From positions 25,077-89,076 of the forward strand of contig NZ_VKDF01000011.1 in assembly GCF_007096355.1 (NCBI RefSeq): a stretch of DNA of 64,000 nucleotides, in the 5' to 3' direction. Source of the stretch: Paracoccus sp. M683. Lineage in GTDB: Bacteria > Pseudomonadota > Alphaproteobacteria > Rhodobacterales > Rhodobacteraceae. Below, piece by piece: positions 16,463-25,681 of the stretch. Both the position numbers and the translations under genes were made by a program. Numbering within the stretch: the first letter of the stretch is position 1; every line of letters starts with the position of its first letter. The notes beneath the pieces are model-generated. The model did no database searches, was not told the origin of the DNA, and was given only the letters and a program-made list of their open reading frames with translations.

Positions 16463-17233
16463 ATGAACTTCCAGACCATCCAGTTTTCCATTCGCGACGG
16501 CATCGCCACGGTGGTGATGAACCGTCCCGATGTCATGAACGCGCTGAACAGCCAGATGCGGGCCGAGATCACGCAGGCCCTGACGGATCTTGGCCGCGAT
16601 GTCCGATGCGTGGTGCTGACCGGGTCGGGCCGGGCCTTCTGCTCCGGTCAGGACCTGACGGATGCGGCGGCGGTGCTGGATATTCAGGCCACGTTGCGCG
16701 ATGAATATGAACCGATGCTGCGGGCGATCACCGATTGCCCGGTGCCGGTGATCGCCGCCGTGAACGGCATTGCGGCCGGCGCCGGTGCCAATCTTGCCCT
16801 GGTTGCCGATGTGGTGATCGCCGCCGAAAGCGCCGCCTTTATCGAGGCCTTCACCCGGATCGGGCTGATCCCCGATGCGGGCGGCACATGGTTCATCCCG
16901 CGTCTGGTCGGCCATGCCCGCGCCATGGGAATGATGCTGTTTGCCGATGCGATCCCGGCAAAACAGGCCGAGGACTGGGGGCTGATCTGGAAGGCGCTGC
17001 CCGATGCCGAATTTGCTGAAGGCGTGGCGACGGCGGCGCGCAAGCTGGCCAGCGGCCCCACCGGCGCCTATCGCAAGATCCGCACGCTGGTCAGCGCCTC
17101 GATGGATAATGATCTGGAGGATCAGCTGAAGCTGGAAGCACGGCTTCAGGGCGAGGCCGGAAAATCCGCCGATTTCAGCGAGGGCGTGCAGGCCTTTCTG
17201 CAAAAACGCCCGGCGCGATTCACCGGGCGTTAA
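16463..17233 (+). CDS. Enoyl-CoA hydratase/isomerase, PaaG-like
   Basis: This 256-residue crotonase-fold protein has the oxyanion-hole segment GSGRAFCSGQDLTD and GIAAGAGANLALVADVV. The catalytic Asp is in GLIPDAGGTWFIPRLVG, the pattern of PaaG (ring-1,2-epoxyphenylacetyl-CoA isomerase in aerobic phenylacetate breakdown). No other paa genes are here, so a fatty-acid or other acyl-CoA role remains possible. The start follows GGGGGACTTAC. It converges on the methyltransferase gene with 25 bases between the stops. Confidence 0.85.
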   Translation: MNFQTIQFSIRDGIATVVMNRPDVMNALNSQMRAEITQALTDLGRDVRCVVLTGSGRAFCSGQDLTDAAAVLDIQATLRDEYEPMLRAITDCPVPVIAAVNGIAAGAGANLALVADVVIAAESAAFIEAFTRIGLIPDAGGTWFIPRLVGHARAMGMMLFADAIPAKQAEDWGLIWKALPDAEFAEGVATAARKLASGPTGAYRKIRTLVSASMDNDLEDQLKLEARLQGEAGKSADFSEGVQAFLQKRPARFTGR

Positions 17234-17258
17234 GCAGGTTGCAGGTCGGGCGCGTCCT

Positions 17259-18239
17259 CTAGCCGCGCGCCCGGCGACGACCGCCACGCCCCCCGCTTGC
17301 GGCTGCTGCGGCAGCGGCGGCCTCGGGGAAGGGGGTGCCTTCGTGAACGGCGTCGATCACCCGGCTGAAGCGGATCCAGTCGCCGCCATTGGCGTCATGG
17401 TTCATCAGGAAATTGGCGGCCTTGATCGCCTCCATTTCCGCCGCGCGGACCGGGTTCATGATCGCGCTGGTCATGCCAGCGCCAATGGCCATGGGCAGGA
17501 AGGCCGCGTTGATGCCGTGGCGGTTGGGCAGACCAAAGCTGATATTGCTGGCCCCGCAGGTCGTGTTCACGCCCAGTTCCTCGCGCAGCTTGCGCACCAG
17601 TGCAAAGACCTGATGACCCGCCGTCGCCATCGCGCCGATCGGCATGACCAGCGGATCGACCACGATATCATGGGCCGGAATGCCGAAATCTGCGGCTCGT
17701 TCCACGATCTTTTTCGCCACGGCAAAGCGGACCTCGGGGTCTTCGCTGATGCCGGTGTCGTCGTTGGAAATCGCCACCACCGGCACGTTATATTTCTTGA
17801 CCAGCGGCAGGACCAGTTCCAGCCGTTCCTCTTCGCCCGTCACGCTGTTCAGCAGCGGACGGCCCTTGCAGGCCTCTAGCCCCGCCTGCAGCGCACCGGG
17901 GACCGAGCTGTCGATGCACAGCGGCACATCGACCAGCGCCTGCACCCGGTTGATCAGTTCCGGCATCAGCATCGGCTCGACAAAGTTGTTGTCGGCATAG
18001 CGCGGGTCGGTGGCCATCTTGTTGGTGAAAACCGCGCCAGAGTTCACATCCAGAACCGTCGCCCCGCAGGCCACCTGTTCCAGCGCGTCCTTTTCGACGG
18101 TCGAGAAATCGCCCGCCTCAAGCTCCGCCGCCAGCTTCTTGCGGCCGGTGGGGTTGATGCGCTCGCCAATCACGCAGAACGGCTCGTCAAAGCCGATGAT
18201 GACGGTCTTGGTGGCGGATTCCAGAACGGTGCGGGTCAT
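17259..18239 (-). CDS. Methyltetrahydrofolate:corrinoid/cobalamin methyltransferase (pterin-binding)
   Basis: This 326-residue protein has a TIM-barrel pterin-binding domain with FCVIGERINPTGRKK at the N-terminus, ATVLDVNSGA, LCIDSSVPGALQAGLEACKG and NTTCGASNISFGLPNR, typical of methyl-THF methyltransferases and the middle part of MetH. It carries no cobalamin or homocysteine domain, so it would need partners, as in the split methionine synthases of Rhodobacteraceae. The C-terminus is a low-complexity Ala/Gly/Arg tail. It is the last gene of a three-gene operon with a MetF-like protein and a small 'virulence factor' domain protein. Confidence 0.88.
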   Translation of the reverse strand: MTRTVLESATKTVIIGFDEPFCVIGERINPTGRKKLAAELEAGDFSTVEKDALEQVACGATVLDVNSGAVFTNKMATDPRYADNNFVEPMLMPELINRVQALVDVPLCIDSSVPGALQAGLEACKGRPLLNSVTGEEERLELVLPLVKKYNVPVVAISNDDTGISEDPEVRFAVAKKIVERAADFGIPAHDIVVDPLVMPIGAMATAGHQVFALVRKLREELGVNTTCGASNISFGLPNRHGINAAFLPMAIGAGMTSAIMNPVRAAEMEAIKAANFLMNHDANGGDWIRFSRVIDAVHEGTPFPEAAAAAAAASGGRGGRRRARG

Positions 18240-18254
18240 GTGTGGCCTTTCAGG

Positions 18255-19136
18255 TCAGGCGGCTTTCGCGTGGGAAAGCCAGTCGGTCGATGCGGTAATG
18301 CCGCCAAGCGGGAAGATATGCGCCGCCTCGATGGCGAAATCGGGATGTGCCGCCTTGTGGCGGGCGATGGCGGTGATGAAGTCGGTGGGCTGATAGGGCA
18401 CCAGCAGTTTGGTCACGTCGCGGGCACGGCGTTGCAGCACGCGCAGGGATGGGCCGACGCCGCACATGATGGCGAATTTCAGCATGGTTTGCAGCTTGGC
18501 GGGGCCGGCGACGCCAATGCGGATCGGCAGGTCAAGGCCCACCGATTGCAGCCGGTTTACCCAGTCGATCACCGGCGCGGCGTCGAAGCAGAATTGCGTG
18601 ACGATGGCCATCTGCGCATCGGTCCGCCGTGCGAAATCGCGTTTCCAGCGCAGCGCCGTCATCACCTGCGCATCGCCGCCATCGGGGTCGATGTCGCGGT
18701 TGCCCTCGGGATGGCCCGCCACATAAAGACGGTCGAAATCGCCAAACACACCCGTGTCCAGCATCTGCATCGAATCGGCAAATTCACCACGCGGCGCCGA
18801 CAGCCCGCCGCCCAGCAGCAGGGCCTGGCGGGCGCCCGCATCGCGATAGGCCGAAACCCAGTCGGCCAGGGCCGCAGCCGAGGGCACGATGCGCGCGGGG
18901 ATATGCGGGACGGGGGCGAAGCCCTCGCGCGCCAGCCGGGCAACGGTGGCCTGCATCTCGGCCGGTTCGGTGCCGTCGATATGGGCCACGAAAACCTGCG
19001 TCCCCGCCGGCAGCAGATCCCCGAACGAGGGAATCTTCTCGGCCGTGCGTGGCATTACCTCGATCGAGGCCGCTTGCAGAAAGGCGGGCAGGGCCGAGCT
19101 TTTGTCCTTGGGCGTCCGAAATTGCATGAGCGACAT
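18255..19136 (-). CDS. Methylenetetrahydrofolate reductase-like protein
   Basis: This 293-residue MetF-fold protein starts MSLMQFRTPKDKSSALPAF and carries YVAGHPEGNRDIDPDGG and TDAQMAIVTQFCFDAAP, which resemble the flavin and folate contact regions of 5,10-methylene-THF reductase. It diverges from canonical MetF, so the exact reaction is uncertain. It sits 15 bases before the methyl-THF methyltransferase and 13 bases after the small upstream gene, so one methyl-transfer operon is likely. In-frame Met at 19172 would overlap the gene before it. Confidence 0.82.
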   Translation of the reverse strand: MSLMQFRTPKDKSSALPAFLQAASIEVMPRTAEKIPSFGDLLPAGTQVFVAHIDGTEPAEMQATVARLAREGFAPVPHIPARIVPSAAALADWVSAYRDAGARQALLLGGGLSAPRGEFADSMQMLDTGVFGDFDRLYVAGHPEGNRDIDPDGGDAQVMTALRWKRDFARRTDAQMAIVTQFCFDAAPVIDWVNRLQSVGLDLPIRIGVAGPAKLQTMLKFAIMCGVGPSLRVLQRRARDVTKLLVPYQPTDFITAIARHKAAHPDFAIEAAHIFPLGGITASTDWLSHAKAA

Positions 19137-19149
19137 GTTTGCAGCCTTT

Positions 19150-19434
19150 TCAAACCGGGTTCCAGCCGTCATTGGCGATGATCGCCTTCAGACGGTCTTT
19201 GTCGTATTCGGCCTCTAGCCGGGCGGCTTCGGCCTGCGGGTCGTCTCCTTCTACCGGGGCGCGGCGCCACTGGTTCAGGTAGTCGTCGGTGCCCGCCAGA
19301 CCGGCCTTCATCGCGGCGCGGTCGATGGCCTGTTCGAAACGCTCGGTCAGAATGACGCGCGTGGCGTTGCGGCCCTTGCCCTGGGTCACCTGGGCAGGGA
19401 TGTCGCGCCAGTAAACAAGCGTCAGTCCGGACAT
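19150..19434 (-). CDS. Small 'virulence factor' domain protein
   Basis: This 94-residue cytoplasmic protein starts MSGLTLVYWRDIPAQV and contains GKGRNATRVILTERFEQAIDRAA and DDYLNQWRR. This matches the small domain named virulence factor in databases. That name is historical and says little about role. Its repeated placement before MetF-like and methyl-THF methyltransferase genes in Rhodobacteraceae suggests a helper in folate methyl transfer; this is inference. It is the first gene of the three-gene minus-strand operon. Confidence 0.75.
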   Translation of the reverse strand: MSGLTLVYWRDIPAQVTQGKGRNATRVILTERFEQAIDRAAMKAGLAGTDDYLNQWRRAPVEGDDPQAEAARLEAEYDKDRLKAIIANDGWNPV

Positions 19435-19644
19435 GCGGGGCTCCTCTTCTTCCGGTGTGAATAGGGCGGTGGCGGACCGGCTGATCATCCGCTTGCGACC
19501 ATCACGCGGGCCATTTGCGACCTCGCCCGTCGCTTCATGGCGAAAGTGATGCAGACCCGCAACGGGTCGGGGCGTGAAACCTTTGCATGATCATCATGAA
19601 GCAGGGCGTTGCCTCTGTCCCGCGGCGCCGCTAGCGTCCTGTTC

Positions 19645-21282
19645 ATGGCAGAAGATCTTCACGATTTCGGCGAACATGATTTCGTCATCATCGGCGCAGG
19701 CAGCGCCGGCTGCGTGCTGGCCAACCGGCTGTCGGCCGATCCGCGCCACCGCGTCCTGCTGTTGGAGGCCGGGGGCAGCGACAACCGCTTTTGGGTGCAT
19801 GTGCCGGTGGGCTATCTGTATTCGATGGGCAATCCAGCCGTGGACTGGTGCTACAGGACCGAACCCGAGGCCGGGTTGAACGGGCGCGCGCTGAACTATC
19901 CGCGCGGTCGGGTGCTGGGCGGCTGTTCCTCGATCAACGGCATGATCTATATGCGCGGTCAGGCGGCCGATTATGACGGCTGGCGGCAGGCAGGCAATCC
20001 GGGCTGGGGCTGGGATGATGTGTTGCCCTTCTTTCGCCGGTCCGAGCGGCATTTCGGTGCGGCCAGCGAGGTGCATGGCACGACGGGCGAATTGCGGGTT
20101 GAACAGCAGCGGCTGAACTGGCCGATCCTCGATGCCGTGGTCGAGGCGGCGCAGGAAATGGGCCTGCCTCTGCGCCCCGATTTCAACGATGGCGATAATG
20201 AGGGCGTGGGCTATTTCCCGGTGAACCAGCGGCGCGGTCTGCGCTGGAACGCGCGCAAGGCTTTTCTGGATCCGGCAAGGGGCCGGCCCAATCTGCGGAT
20301 CGAAACCGGCGCCCAGGCAGAACGGCTGCTGGTTCAGGATGGCCGCGTCACTGGCGTCATCTTTCGGCAGGGTGGCAGACGGTTGGCCGTTCGGGCAGCG
20401 GCCGAGGTGGTGCTGGCGGCGGGGGCGATCAACTCGCCCGCGCTGCTGGAACTGTCGGGCATCGGGGATGCGGCGCGGCTGTCGGCCATGGGCATCGCGC
20501 CGGTGCTGGACCTGCCCGGCGTGGGCGAGAATCTGCAAGACCATCTGCAATTGCGCAGCGTTTTTCGCATCAGCAATGCCCGCACGCTGAACGACCGGGC
20601 GGCGACGCTGTGGGGCAAGGCCGGGATCGCGCTGGAATATGCGTGGCGGCGGTCGGGACCGATGGCGATGGCGCCCTCGCAACTGGGGATTTTCGCGCGC
20701 TCATCCGATCGGTTCGAGACGGCGAATATCGAATATCACGTCCAGCCCCTGTCGCTGGACAAGTTCGGCGAGCCGCTGCACCCCTATCCGGGCCTGACGG
20801 TATCGGTCTGCAACCTGCGCCCCGAAAGCCGGGGCAGCAGCCATATCCGCAGCGCCGGTTTCAATGACGCGCCGGTCATTGCGCCGAACTATCTGTCGAC
20901 CGCCGGCGATCGCGAGGTGGCGGCCGACTGTATCCGTCATGCGCGCCGGCTGATGGCCACGCGGCGGATGGCGGCATTCGCCCCGGTCGAGACCCTGCCC
21001 GGTGCGGAACTGCAATCGCAGCAGGAACTGGAACGTGCGGCAGGCGATGTCGGCACGACGATTTTTCACCCCGTCGGCACGACGAGAATGGGCGATGATC
21101 CGATGGCGGTGGTCGATGCCCGGCTGCGGCTGCGCGGGCTTGCCGGGCTGCGCATCGCGGATGCGGGCGTGATGCCGACAATCCCGTCGGGCAATACCCA
21201 TGCCCCGGCCACGATGATCGGCGAAAAGGCGGCGGCGATGATCCTTGAGGACGCAAAGACCGGTGCTGTCACGACCGCCTAG
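19645..21282 (+). CDS. GMC family oxidoreductase (choline dehydrogenase-like)
   Basis: This 545-residue FAD enzyme of the glucose-methanol-choline family has an N-terminal dinucleotide fold GAGSAGCVLANRLS (residues 17-30), the GMC signature LNYPRGRVLGGCSSINGMIYMRG region near residue 90, and C-terminal HPVGTTRMG and DAGVMPTIPSGNTHAP. These proteins oxidise alcohols, often with quinone or oxygen as acceptor. There is no betaine cluster nearby, so choline is not assured. Its ATG at 19645 matches the family start. It is followed by a lipoprotein amidohydrolase, 41 bases on. Confidence 0.9.
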   Translation: MAEDLHDFGEHDFVIIGAGSAGCVLANRLSADPRHRVLLLEAGGSDNRFWVHVPVGYLYSMGNPAVDWCYRTEPEAGLNGRALNYPRGRVLGGCSSINGMIYMRGQAADYDGWRQAGNPGWGWDDVLPFFRRSERHFGAASEVHGTTGELRVEQQRLNWPILDAVVEAAQEMGLPLRPDFNDGDNEGVGYFPVNQRRGLRWNARKAFLDPARGRPNLRIETGAQAERLLVQDGRVTGVIFRQGGRRLAVRAAAEVVLAAGAINSPALLELSGIGDAARLSAMGIAPVLDLPGVGENLQDHLQLRSVFRISNARTLNDRAATLWGKAGIALEYAWRRSGPMAMAPSQLGIFARSSDRFETANIEYHVQPLSLDKFGEPLHPYPGLTVSVCNLRPESRGSSHIRSAGFNDAPVIAPNYLSTAGDREVAADCIRHARRLMATRRMAAFAPVETLPGAELQSQQELERAAGDVGTTIFHPVGTTRMGDDPMAVVDARLRLRGLAGLRIADAGVMPTIPSGNTHAPATMIGEKAAAMILEDAKTGAVTTA

Positions 21283-21323
21283 CCCGTGTTAGCCTGCCGC
21301 TGCCGTCCCTGCCGGAGAATGCG

Positions 21324-23021
21324 ATGCTGACCCGCCGACTGTTCACCGCAACCGCCCTGTCATCCGGCGTTCTGGGGCTGGCGGGCTGTTTCGGCCAGCC
21401 CCCGCGCCCCGCCATGTTCGATCTGGGCGATGCGGCGGTGGACGCACATATGCATCTGTTCAACGGCCGCGATGTCCCGGCACGGGGATTTCTGTTGCAG
21501 GTCGTGTTTCGCGACATGGCAGGCAGCCTGCCCGGCGGCCTGTTGCAGCCGCTGGCGGATCTGATCGTCGGCTTTCTGCTTGCGGGCACGCGCACGGCCG
21601 GGCAGGAACTGGCCGACCGGCGCCCCGCCGCCCCGGTAGATGACCAGGCGCTGCTGGCCCGCGCCATCGACGACTATTACGGACAGGCCCGCACCCAGGC
21701 GCAAACCATGGTGGCACGGCGCTCGGTCCGGGCGGGCGGCGACGTTGCGGCAGGCTCTGCCATTCCTTTGCGGCAGCCCGATCTGATCCTGCTGGAGGAA
21801 ATGTCGAAGGCAGCCGGTGTGCCGGTCGGTCAGGCCGCCGCTGGCATTCCCGCATCCGGGACCGGGGACGGCCCCGCGATCAGCCGCAATGCGGCGCGCC
21901 GGGCGGTGACTGCGCCCAGTATCGGCCAGCAGCTTGCACCGGGGCTGCTGAACCCGGATCGCAAGACTGTCGACGCCCAAAGCCTGAACCTTGCCGGCGT
22001 GCTGCAATGGGCCACGCTGATGACGCAAGACAGGGCCGATATCTGGGGCAGGGCGGTTTCGCTTTATGGCAAGCCGCGCGAGGCGCGGATCTTTTGCAAT
22101 TATCTCGTCGACATGGCGATGTGGCTGCAACCGGCCGAGCCGTTCCAGACAAGCAGAATGATCGACCAGATCAGTCTTGCCCAGCAATTGTCCCGGAACC
22201 AGCCCGAGGTGCTGGTGCTGAATTTCGTGCCCTTCTGTCCGCTGCGGGCGGCGATCGAGGGGCCGGCGGTATTGCAGCAGGTTCAGCGTGCGGTGCTGGA
22301 TCACGGCTTTGCGGGGGTGAAGCTTTATCCCTCGATGGGGTTCCGGCCGGATGATAACAGCGCCATCAGCCTTGCCTATGCCAGCGACCGCGTGCGTCGC
22401 GACCCGCCACCGCGCCGGGCGCTGGATCAGGCTTTGGCGGCGCTGTATCGCTGGTGCGAGGATCAGGACGTGCCCATTGCCACCCATGCCTCGCACAGCT
22501 TTGGCGCGGGGCCGGGGACCGAGGCCTATTCGGCGCCCTGGCTCTGGGCGCCGGTTCTGGCCGATCATCCGGCGCTGCGGGTGAATCTGGCGCATTTCGG
22601 CGGCTTCGGCGCACATAATCCACAGCATTGGCAGGACGAGCTGGGCGAGATGATGGCCAGCGGCGCGCAGCTGTTCTTCGATACAGGCTATTGGATCGAG
22701 GCCGCGCGTGACGGGACGGGTGAGTTGCTGGCGCGCAGCCGCGCCTTTCTTGCGCGCTTTCCCCAGGCCGAGCGGCTGATGATGTATGGCAGCGACTGGC
22801 ACATGATCGCACGAGAGCCTGATCACACCGCCTATCATGGTGGGATGCGGGATTTTGTCACGGCACTTGCTGGCGGTGACCGCACGAAATCCCGCGCAAT
22901 GATGGGCGGCAATGCGCTGCGCTGGCTGGGGCTGGACCGGCCGGACGGGGCGTCATTCCGGCGCTTGCAACGCCATCACGGCCGCCATCCGGTCTGGCGG
23001 GATCTGTTCGCGGCCGCCTAG
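21324..23021 (+). CDS. Amidohydrolase family lipoprotein
   Basis: This 565-residue protein has an N-terminal lipoprotein signal (positively charged MLTRRL, hydrophobic stretch, lipobox LAGC with Cys22). It is therefore anchored in the membrane facing the periplasm. An amidohydrolase-2 TIM barrel follows: metal His42/His44 in DAHMHLF, GFAGVKLYPSMGF, ATHASHSFG and C-terminal MYGSDWHM. An insertion of about 150 residues follows the first motif, making it longer than the family norm. The substrate is unknown. Its stop codon overlaps that of the convergent sitD by four bases. Confidence 0.82.
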   Translation: MLTRRLFTATALSSGVLGLAGCFGQPPRPAMFDLGDAAVDAHMHLFNGRDVPARGFLLQVVFRDMAGSLPGGLLQPLADLIVGFLLAGTRTAGQELADRRPAAPVDDQALLARAIDDYYGQARTQAQTMVARRSVRAGGDVAAGSAIPLRQPDLILLEEMSKAAGVPVGQAAAGIPASGTGDGPAISRNAARRAVTAPSIGQQLAPGLLNPDRKTVDAQSLNLAGVLQWATLMTQDRADIWGRAVSLYGKPREARIFCNYLVDMAMWLQPAEPFQTSRMIDQISLAQQLSRNQPEVLVLNFVPFCPLRAAIEGPAVLQQVQRAVLDHGFAGVKLYPSMGFRPDDNSAISLAYASDRVRRDPPPRRALDQALAALYRWCEDQDVPIATHASHSFGAGPGTEAYSAPWLWAPVLADHPALRVNLAHFGGFGAHNPQHWQDELGEMMASGAQLFFDTGYWIEAARDGTGELLARSRAFLARFPQAERLMMYGSDWHMIAREPDHTAYHGGMRDFVTALAGGDRTKSRAMMGGNALRWLGLDRPDGASFRRLQRHHGRHPVWRDLFAAA

Positions 23022-23890
23022 CGGGGCGCAGCTGTCAGCTTTGCCTCTGCGGTGGCGGTGACGCCTTGTGTCGCGCTGCGGTTGCGGATCTGGCGCCAGA
23101 TGAAGGCGGCGACGAAGATCGCGGTCAGGACCATGACGATGGTGGGTGCTGGGGCGCTGTCGATCCAGAAGCTGATCCAGACCCCGCCAAGGCAGGAAAA
23201 CAGCGACACCGCCGATGCGGCCGCCAGCATCGCCTGCATCCGCCGGGTCAGCAGAAAGGCGATGGCGCCCGGCGCGATCAGCAGCCCGACGGCAAGGATG
23301 ATCCCCACCGCCGACAGCATCGCCACCACCGTCAGCGAGATCGCGGCCAGAAGGCCGTAATGCAGCCAGCGGACCGGCAGGCCGACGACCCGCGCCTGCA
23401 CCGGATCAAAGCTGTGCAGGGCGAGGTCGCGCCAGTTTGTCAGGATGGCCGCGCTGACCAGCAGGGCGATGATGGCGGTGCGGATGATCTGCCCCTCGGT
23501 GACGCCGAAGATATTGCCGAACAGGATGTGATACAGATCCATCGACGAGGGGATCGCCACATAAAGCACCATCCCCGCCGCGAACATGCCCGACATGACC
23601 ACGCCCAGGACCGTATCCTGCTTGACCCGGCTGTTTTCCTGCAAGAATCCCGCCGCAAGTGCGCAAAGCACCCCTGCGACAAAGGCCCCCGCGACCAGAG
23701 GCGCGCCAAGGATATAGGCCAGCACCACGCCCGGCAGGACCGCATGGCTGACGGCGTCGCCCATCAGGCTCCATCCCTTGAGGACGAGGAAGCAGGACAG
23801 CAGCGCCGCCGGCACGGCGATGATTGCGGCGATGGTGAAGGCCTCGCGCATGAAGCCGTATTGAAAGGGTGCAAGCAGCCATTCGGTCAT
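23018..23890 (-). CDS. sitD: Manganese/iron/zinc ABC transporter permease (second)
   Basis: This 290-residue inner-membrane protein has about eight hydrophobic segments of the ABC-3 (TroD/ZnuB/SitD) fold. It carries LKGWSLMGDAVSHAVLPGVVLAY near residue 40 and AVGIILAVGLLIAPGAIAFLLT. It starts MTEWLLAPFQ at 23890, overlapping the end of sitC by four bases. It is the last gene of a four-gene metal uptake operon. Sit-type rather than Znu-type is inferred from the two permeases and the absence of a His-rich loop in the binding protein. Confidence 0.9.
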   Translation of the reverse strand: MTEWLLAPFQYGFMREAFTIAAIIAVPAALLSCFLVLKGWSLMGDAVSHAVLPGVVLAYILGAPLVAGAFVAGVLCALAAGFLQENSRVKQDTVLGVVMSGMFAAGMVLYVAIPSSMDLYHILFGNIFGVTEGQIIRTAIIALLVSAAILTNWRDLALHSFDPVQARVVGLPVRWLHYGLLAAISLTVVAMLSAVGIILAVGLLIAPGAIAFLLTRRMQAMLAAASAVSLFSCLGGVWISFWIDSAPAPTIVMVLTAIFVAAFIWRQIRNRSATQGVTATAEAKLTAAPR

Positions 23891-24753
23891 TCGGTCGCCC
23901 CTTCTCGCAGGGCCTGGGCGGCGCGGCGGCGGGCCGCCAGCGTGCCATGGGTGGGCGCAAAGACGAAGGCCGCAAGGAAGATCAGCGTTTGCAGCATCAC
24001 GATGATGCCCCCCGTCGCACCGTCGAGGAAAAAGGACAGATAGGCCCCCACGCCCGAGGTGATGCTGCCGATGGCCACCGACAGCGCGATCAGCCGCGGA
24101 AAGCGGTCGGTCAGCAGATAGGCCGTGGCGCCGGGCGTGACCACCAGCGCCACCACAAGGAAGGCGCCCACCGTCTGCATCGCGGCCACCGTGCTGGCGG
24201 CCAGCAGCGTGAAGAACATCACCCGCAGCCGGCCGGGATGCAGCCCGATGGTGCGGGCATGGCTTTCGTCGAAGAAGACCGCCAGCAGGTCTTTCCATTT
24301 CATAAGCAGGATCGCCAGCGAGACGAAGCCGATGATGGCCAGTTGCCGCACGTCCTCGGGCGTTATGGCCAGGATATTGCCCATGGTGATGCGCTGGATA
24401 TCCACCGCAATCGGATCAAGCGAGATCATGAACAGCCCCAGCCCGAAGAAGCCGGTGAAGATCAGCCCGATGATCGCATCCTCGCGCAGGCCCGTGCGGG
24501 TGTTCAGAAACAGCATGGTCAGCGCCGCCAGCCCGCCAGACAGGAACGCCCCAAGCGCGAAGGGCAGGCCCAGCATATAGGCACCGGCGACGCCGGGAAC
24601 GATGGAATGCGAAAGGGCGTCGCCGATCAGGCTCCAGCCTTTCAGCATCAGATAGGCCGAGAGGAAGGCGCAGACGCCGCCGACAAGGGCCGAGACCCAG
24701 ATGGCGTTGGCCATGAAGTCATAGCGGAAAGGGATCAGCAGCGTGTCGATCAT
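23887..24753 (-). CDS. sitC: Manganese/iron/zinc ABC transporter permease (first)
   Basis: This 288-residue ABC-3 permease is paralogous to sitD. It has LMLKGWSLIGDALSHSIVPGVAGAY and VGAFLVVALVVTPGATAYLLTDRF, with about eight membrane segments. The ATG at 24753 (MIDTLLIPF) is preferred; an ATG at 24765 adds four residues and overlaps the adjacent hairpin repeat. It is separated from sitB by about 80 bases that hold a dispersed hairpin element, an unusual gap in an otherwise overlapping operon. Confidence 0.9.
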   Translation of the reverse strand: MIDTLLIPFRYDFMANAIWVSALVGGVCAFLSAYLMLKGWSLIGDALSHSIVPGVAGAYMLGLPFALGAFLSGGLAALTMLFLNTRTGLREDAIIGLIFTGFFGLGLFMISLDPIAVDIQRITMGNILAITPEDVRQLAIIGFVSLAILLMKWKDLLAVFFDESHARTIGLHPGRLRVMFFTLLAASTVAAMQTVGAFLVVALVVTPGATAYLLTDRFPRLIALSVAIGSITSGVGAYLSFFLDGATGGIIVMLQTLIFLAAFVFAPTHGTLAARRRAAQALREGATE

Positions 24754-24764
24754 GGCAGGCGCCA

Positions 24765-24804
24765 TGCGGGGGTTTCACACCCCCGCACCCCCGTGGGATA
24801 TTTG
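24765..24804 (+). repeat. Intergenic hairpin plus GGATATTTG element, copy 2
   Basis: TGCGGGGG (24765-24772) pairs with CCCCCGCA (24780-24787); then come CCCCC and GGATATTTG (24796-24804). It lies between sitB and sitC in the opposite sense to the operon. It could lower expression of the two permeases by structure in the message. Confidence 0.7.
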
Positions 24805-24832
24805 CGTGAAGAAGAACCGGTCTGCGTCATGG

Positions 24833-25681
24833 TCATATGCCGTCGGTGGTGCGGTGGCGGTCGTCATAGAAGATCAGCGGGCGTTCATCATCGCTGAAGA
24901 CATCGACGGCGCGGGCGTCGGGGTCGTCATGCAGGGCCGGGCCGCCAAGGACGAAATGGCGCAAGACGCCGCCAAAGGCGCGTTTCAGGTTTTCGGGGGT
25001 GAAGGTTGTTTCCACCGGACCCGAGGCCAGAACGGTGCCCTTCACCAGCACCACCCGGTCACAATATTCGGGAACCGAGCCAAGGTCGTGGGTCGAGACA
25101 AGGATCACCCGCCCCTCGTCGCGCATCTCGCGCAGAAGGGTGATGATGGTTTCCTCGGTTTTGACGTCAACGCCGGTGAAGGGCTCGTCCAGCAGGATGA
25201 CGCGGCCCTCCTGCGCCAGCGCGCGGGCCAGAAAGACGCGCTTTTTCTGGCCGCCTGACAATTCGCCGATCTGGCGGTGGCGGAATTCGGCCATGCCCAC
25301 GCGGGACAGGGCATCGGAGACGGCCTGGAGGTCGGCCGGACGGGCGCGGCGCAGAAAGCCCATATGGCCATAGCGCCCCATCATCACGACATCCTCGACG
25401 AGGACGGGAAAGGACCAGTCGACCTCTTCCGCCTGCGGAACATAGGCGATCAGGTTGCGGGCCAGAGCCTGTTCAACGCTTTGATCCAGCACCGTGATGC
25501 GGCCACGCGCCGCCGGGATAAACCCCATCAGCGCCTTGAACAGTGTTGATTTGCCCGCGCCGTTGACCCCGACCAGCGCCGTGATCGAGCCTTTCGGCGC
25601 GGTCAGGCTGGCATCGCGCAGGGCCGTATGGCCGTTGCGATAGGTGACGGTCAGGTCGGTGACGGTGATGCCATCGGTCAT
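24833..25681 (-). CDS. sitB: Manganese/iron/zinc ABC transporter ATP-binding protein
   Basis: The 282-residue ATPase has Walker A GVNGAGKST (residues 38-46), Q-loop near Gln83, signature LSGGQKKR (141-148), Walker B VILLDEP (161-167) and switch His in STHDLGSVP. The C-terminus extends about 30 residues past the usual end (with DDERPLIFYDDR), a feature of some SitB/MntB proteins. The ATG at 25681 overlaps the sitA stop by four bases. Confidence 0.92.
   Translation of the reverse strand: MTDGITVTDLTVTYRNGHTALRDASLTAPKGSITALVGVNGAGKSTLFKALMGFIPAARGRITVLDQSVEQALARNLIAYVPQAEEVDWSFPVLVEDVVMMGRYGHMGFLRRARPADLQAVSDALSRVGMAEFRHRQIGELSGGQKKRVFLARALAQEGRVILLDEPFTGVDVKTEETIITLLREMRDEGRVILVSTHDLGSVPEYCDRVVLVKGTVLASGPVETTFTPENLKRAFGGVLRHFVLGGPALHDDPDARAVDVFSDDERPLIFYDDRHRTTDGI

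Noticed and set aside
17247..17273. CGGGCGCG/CGCGCCCG stem between convergent paaG-like and methyltransferase genes
   Set aside because: It overlaps the Arg/Gly-rich end of the methyltransferase gene and lacks a T-run, so the stem may merely reflect codon composition.
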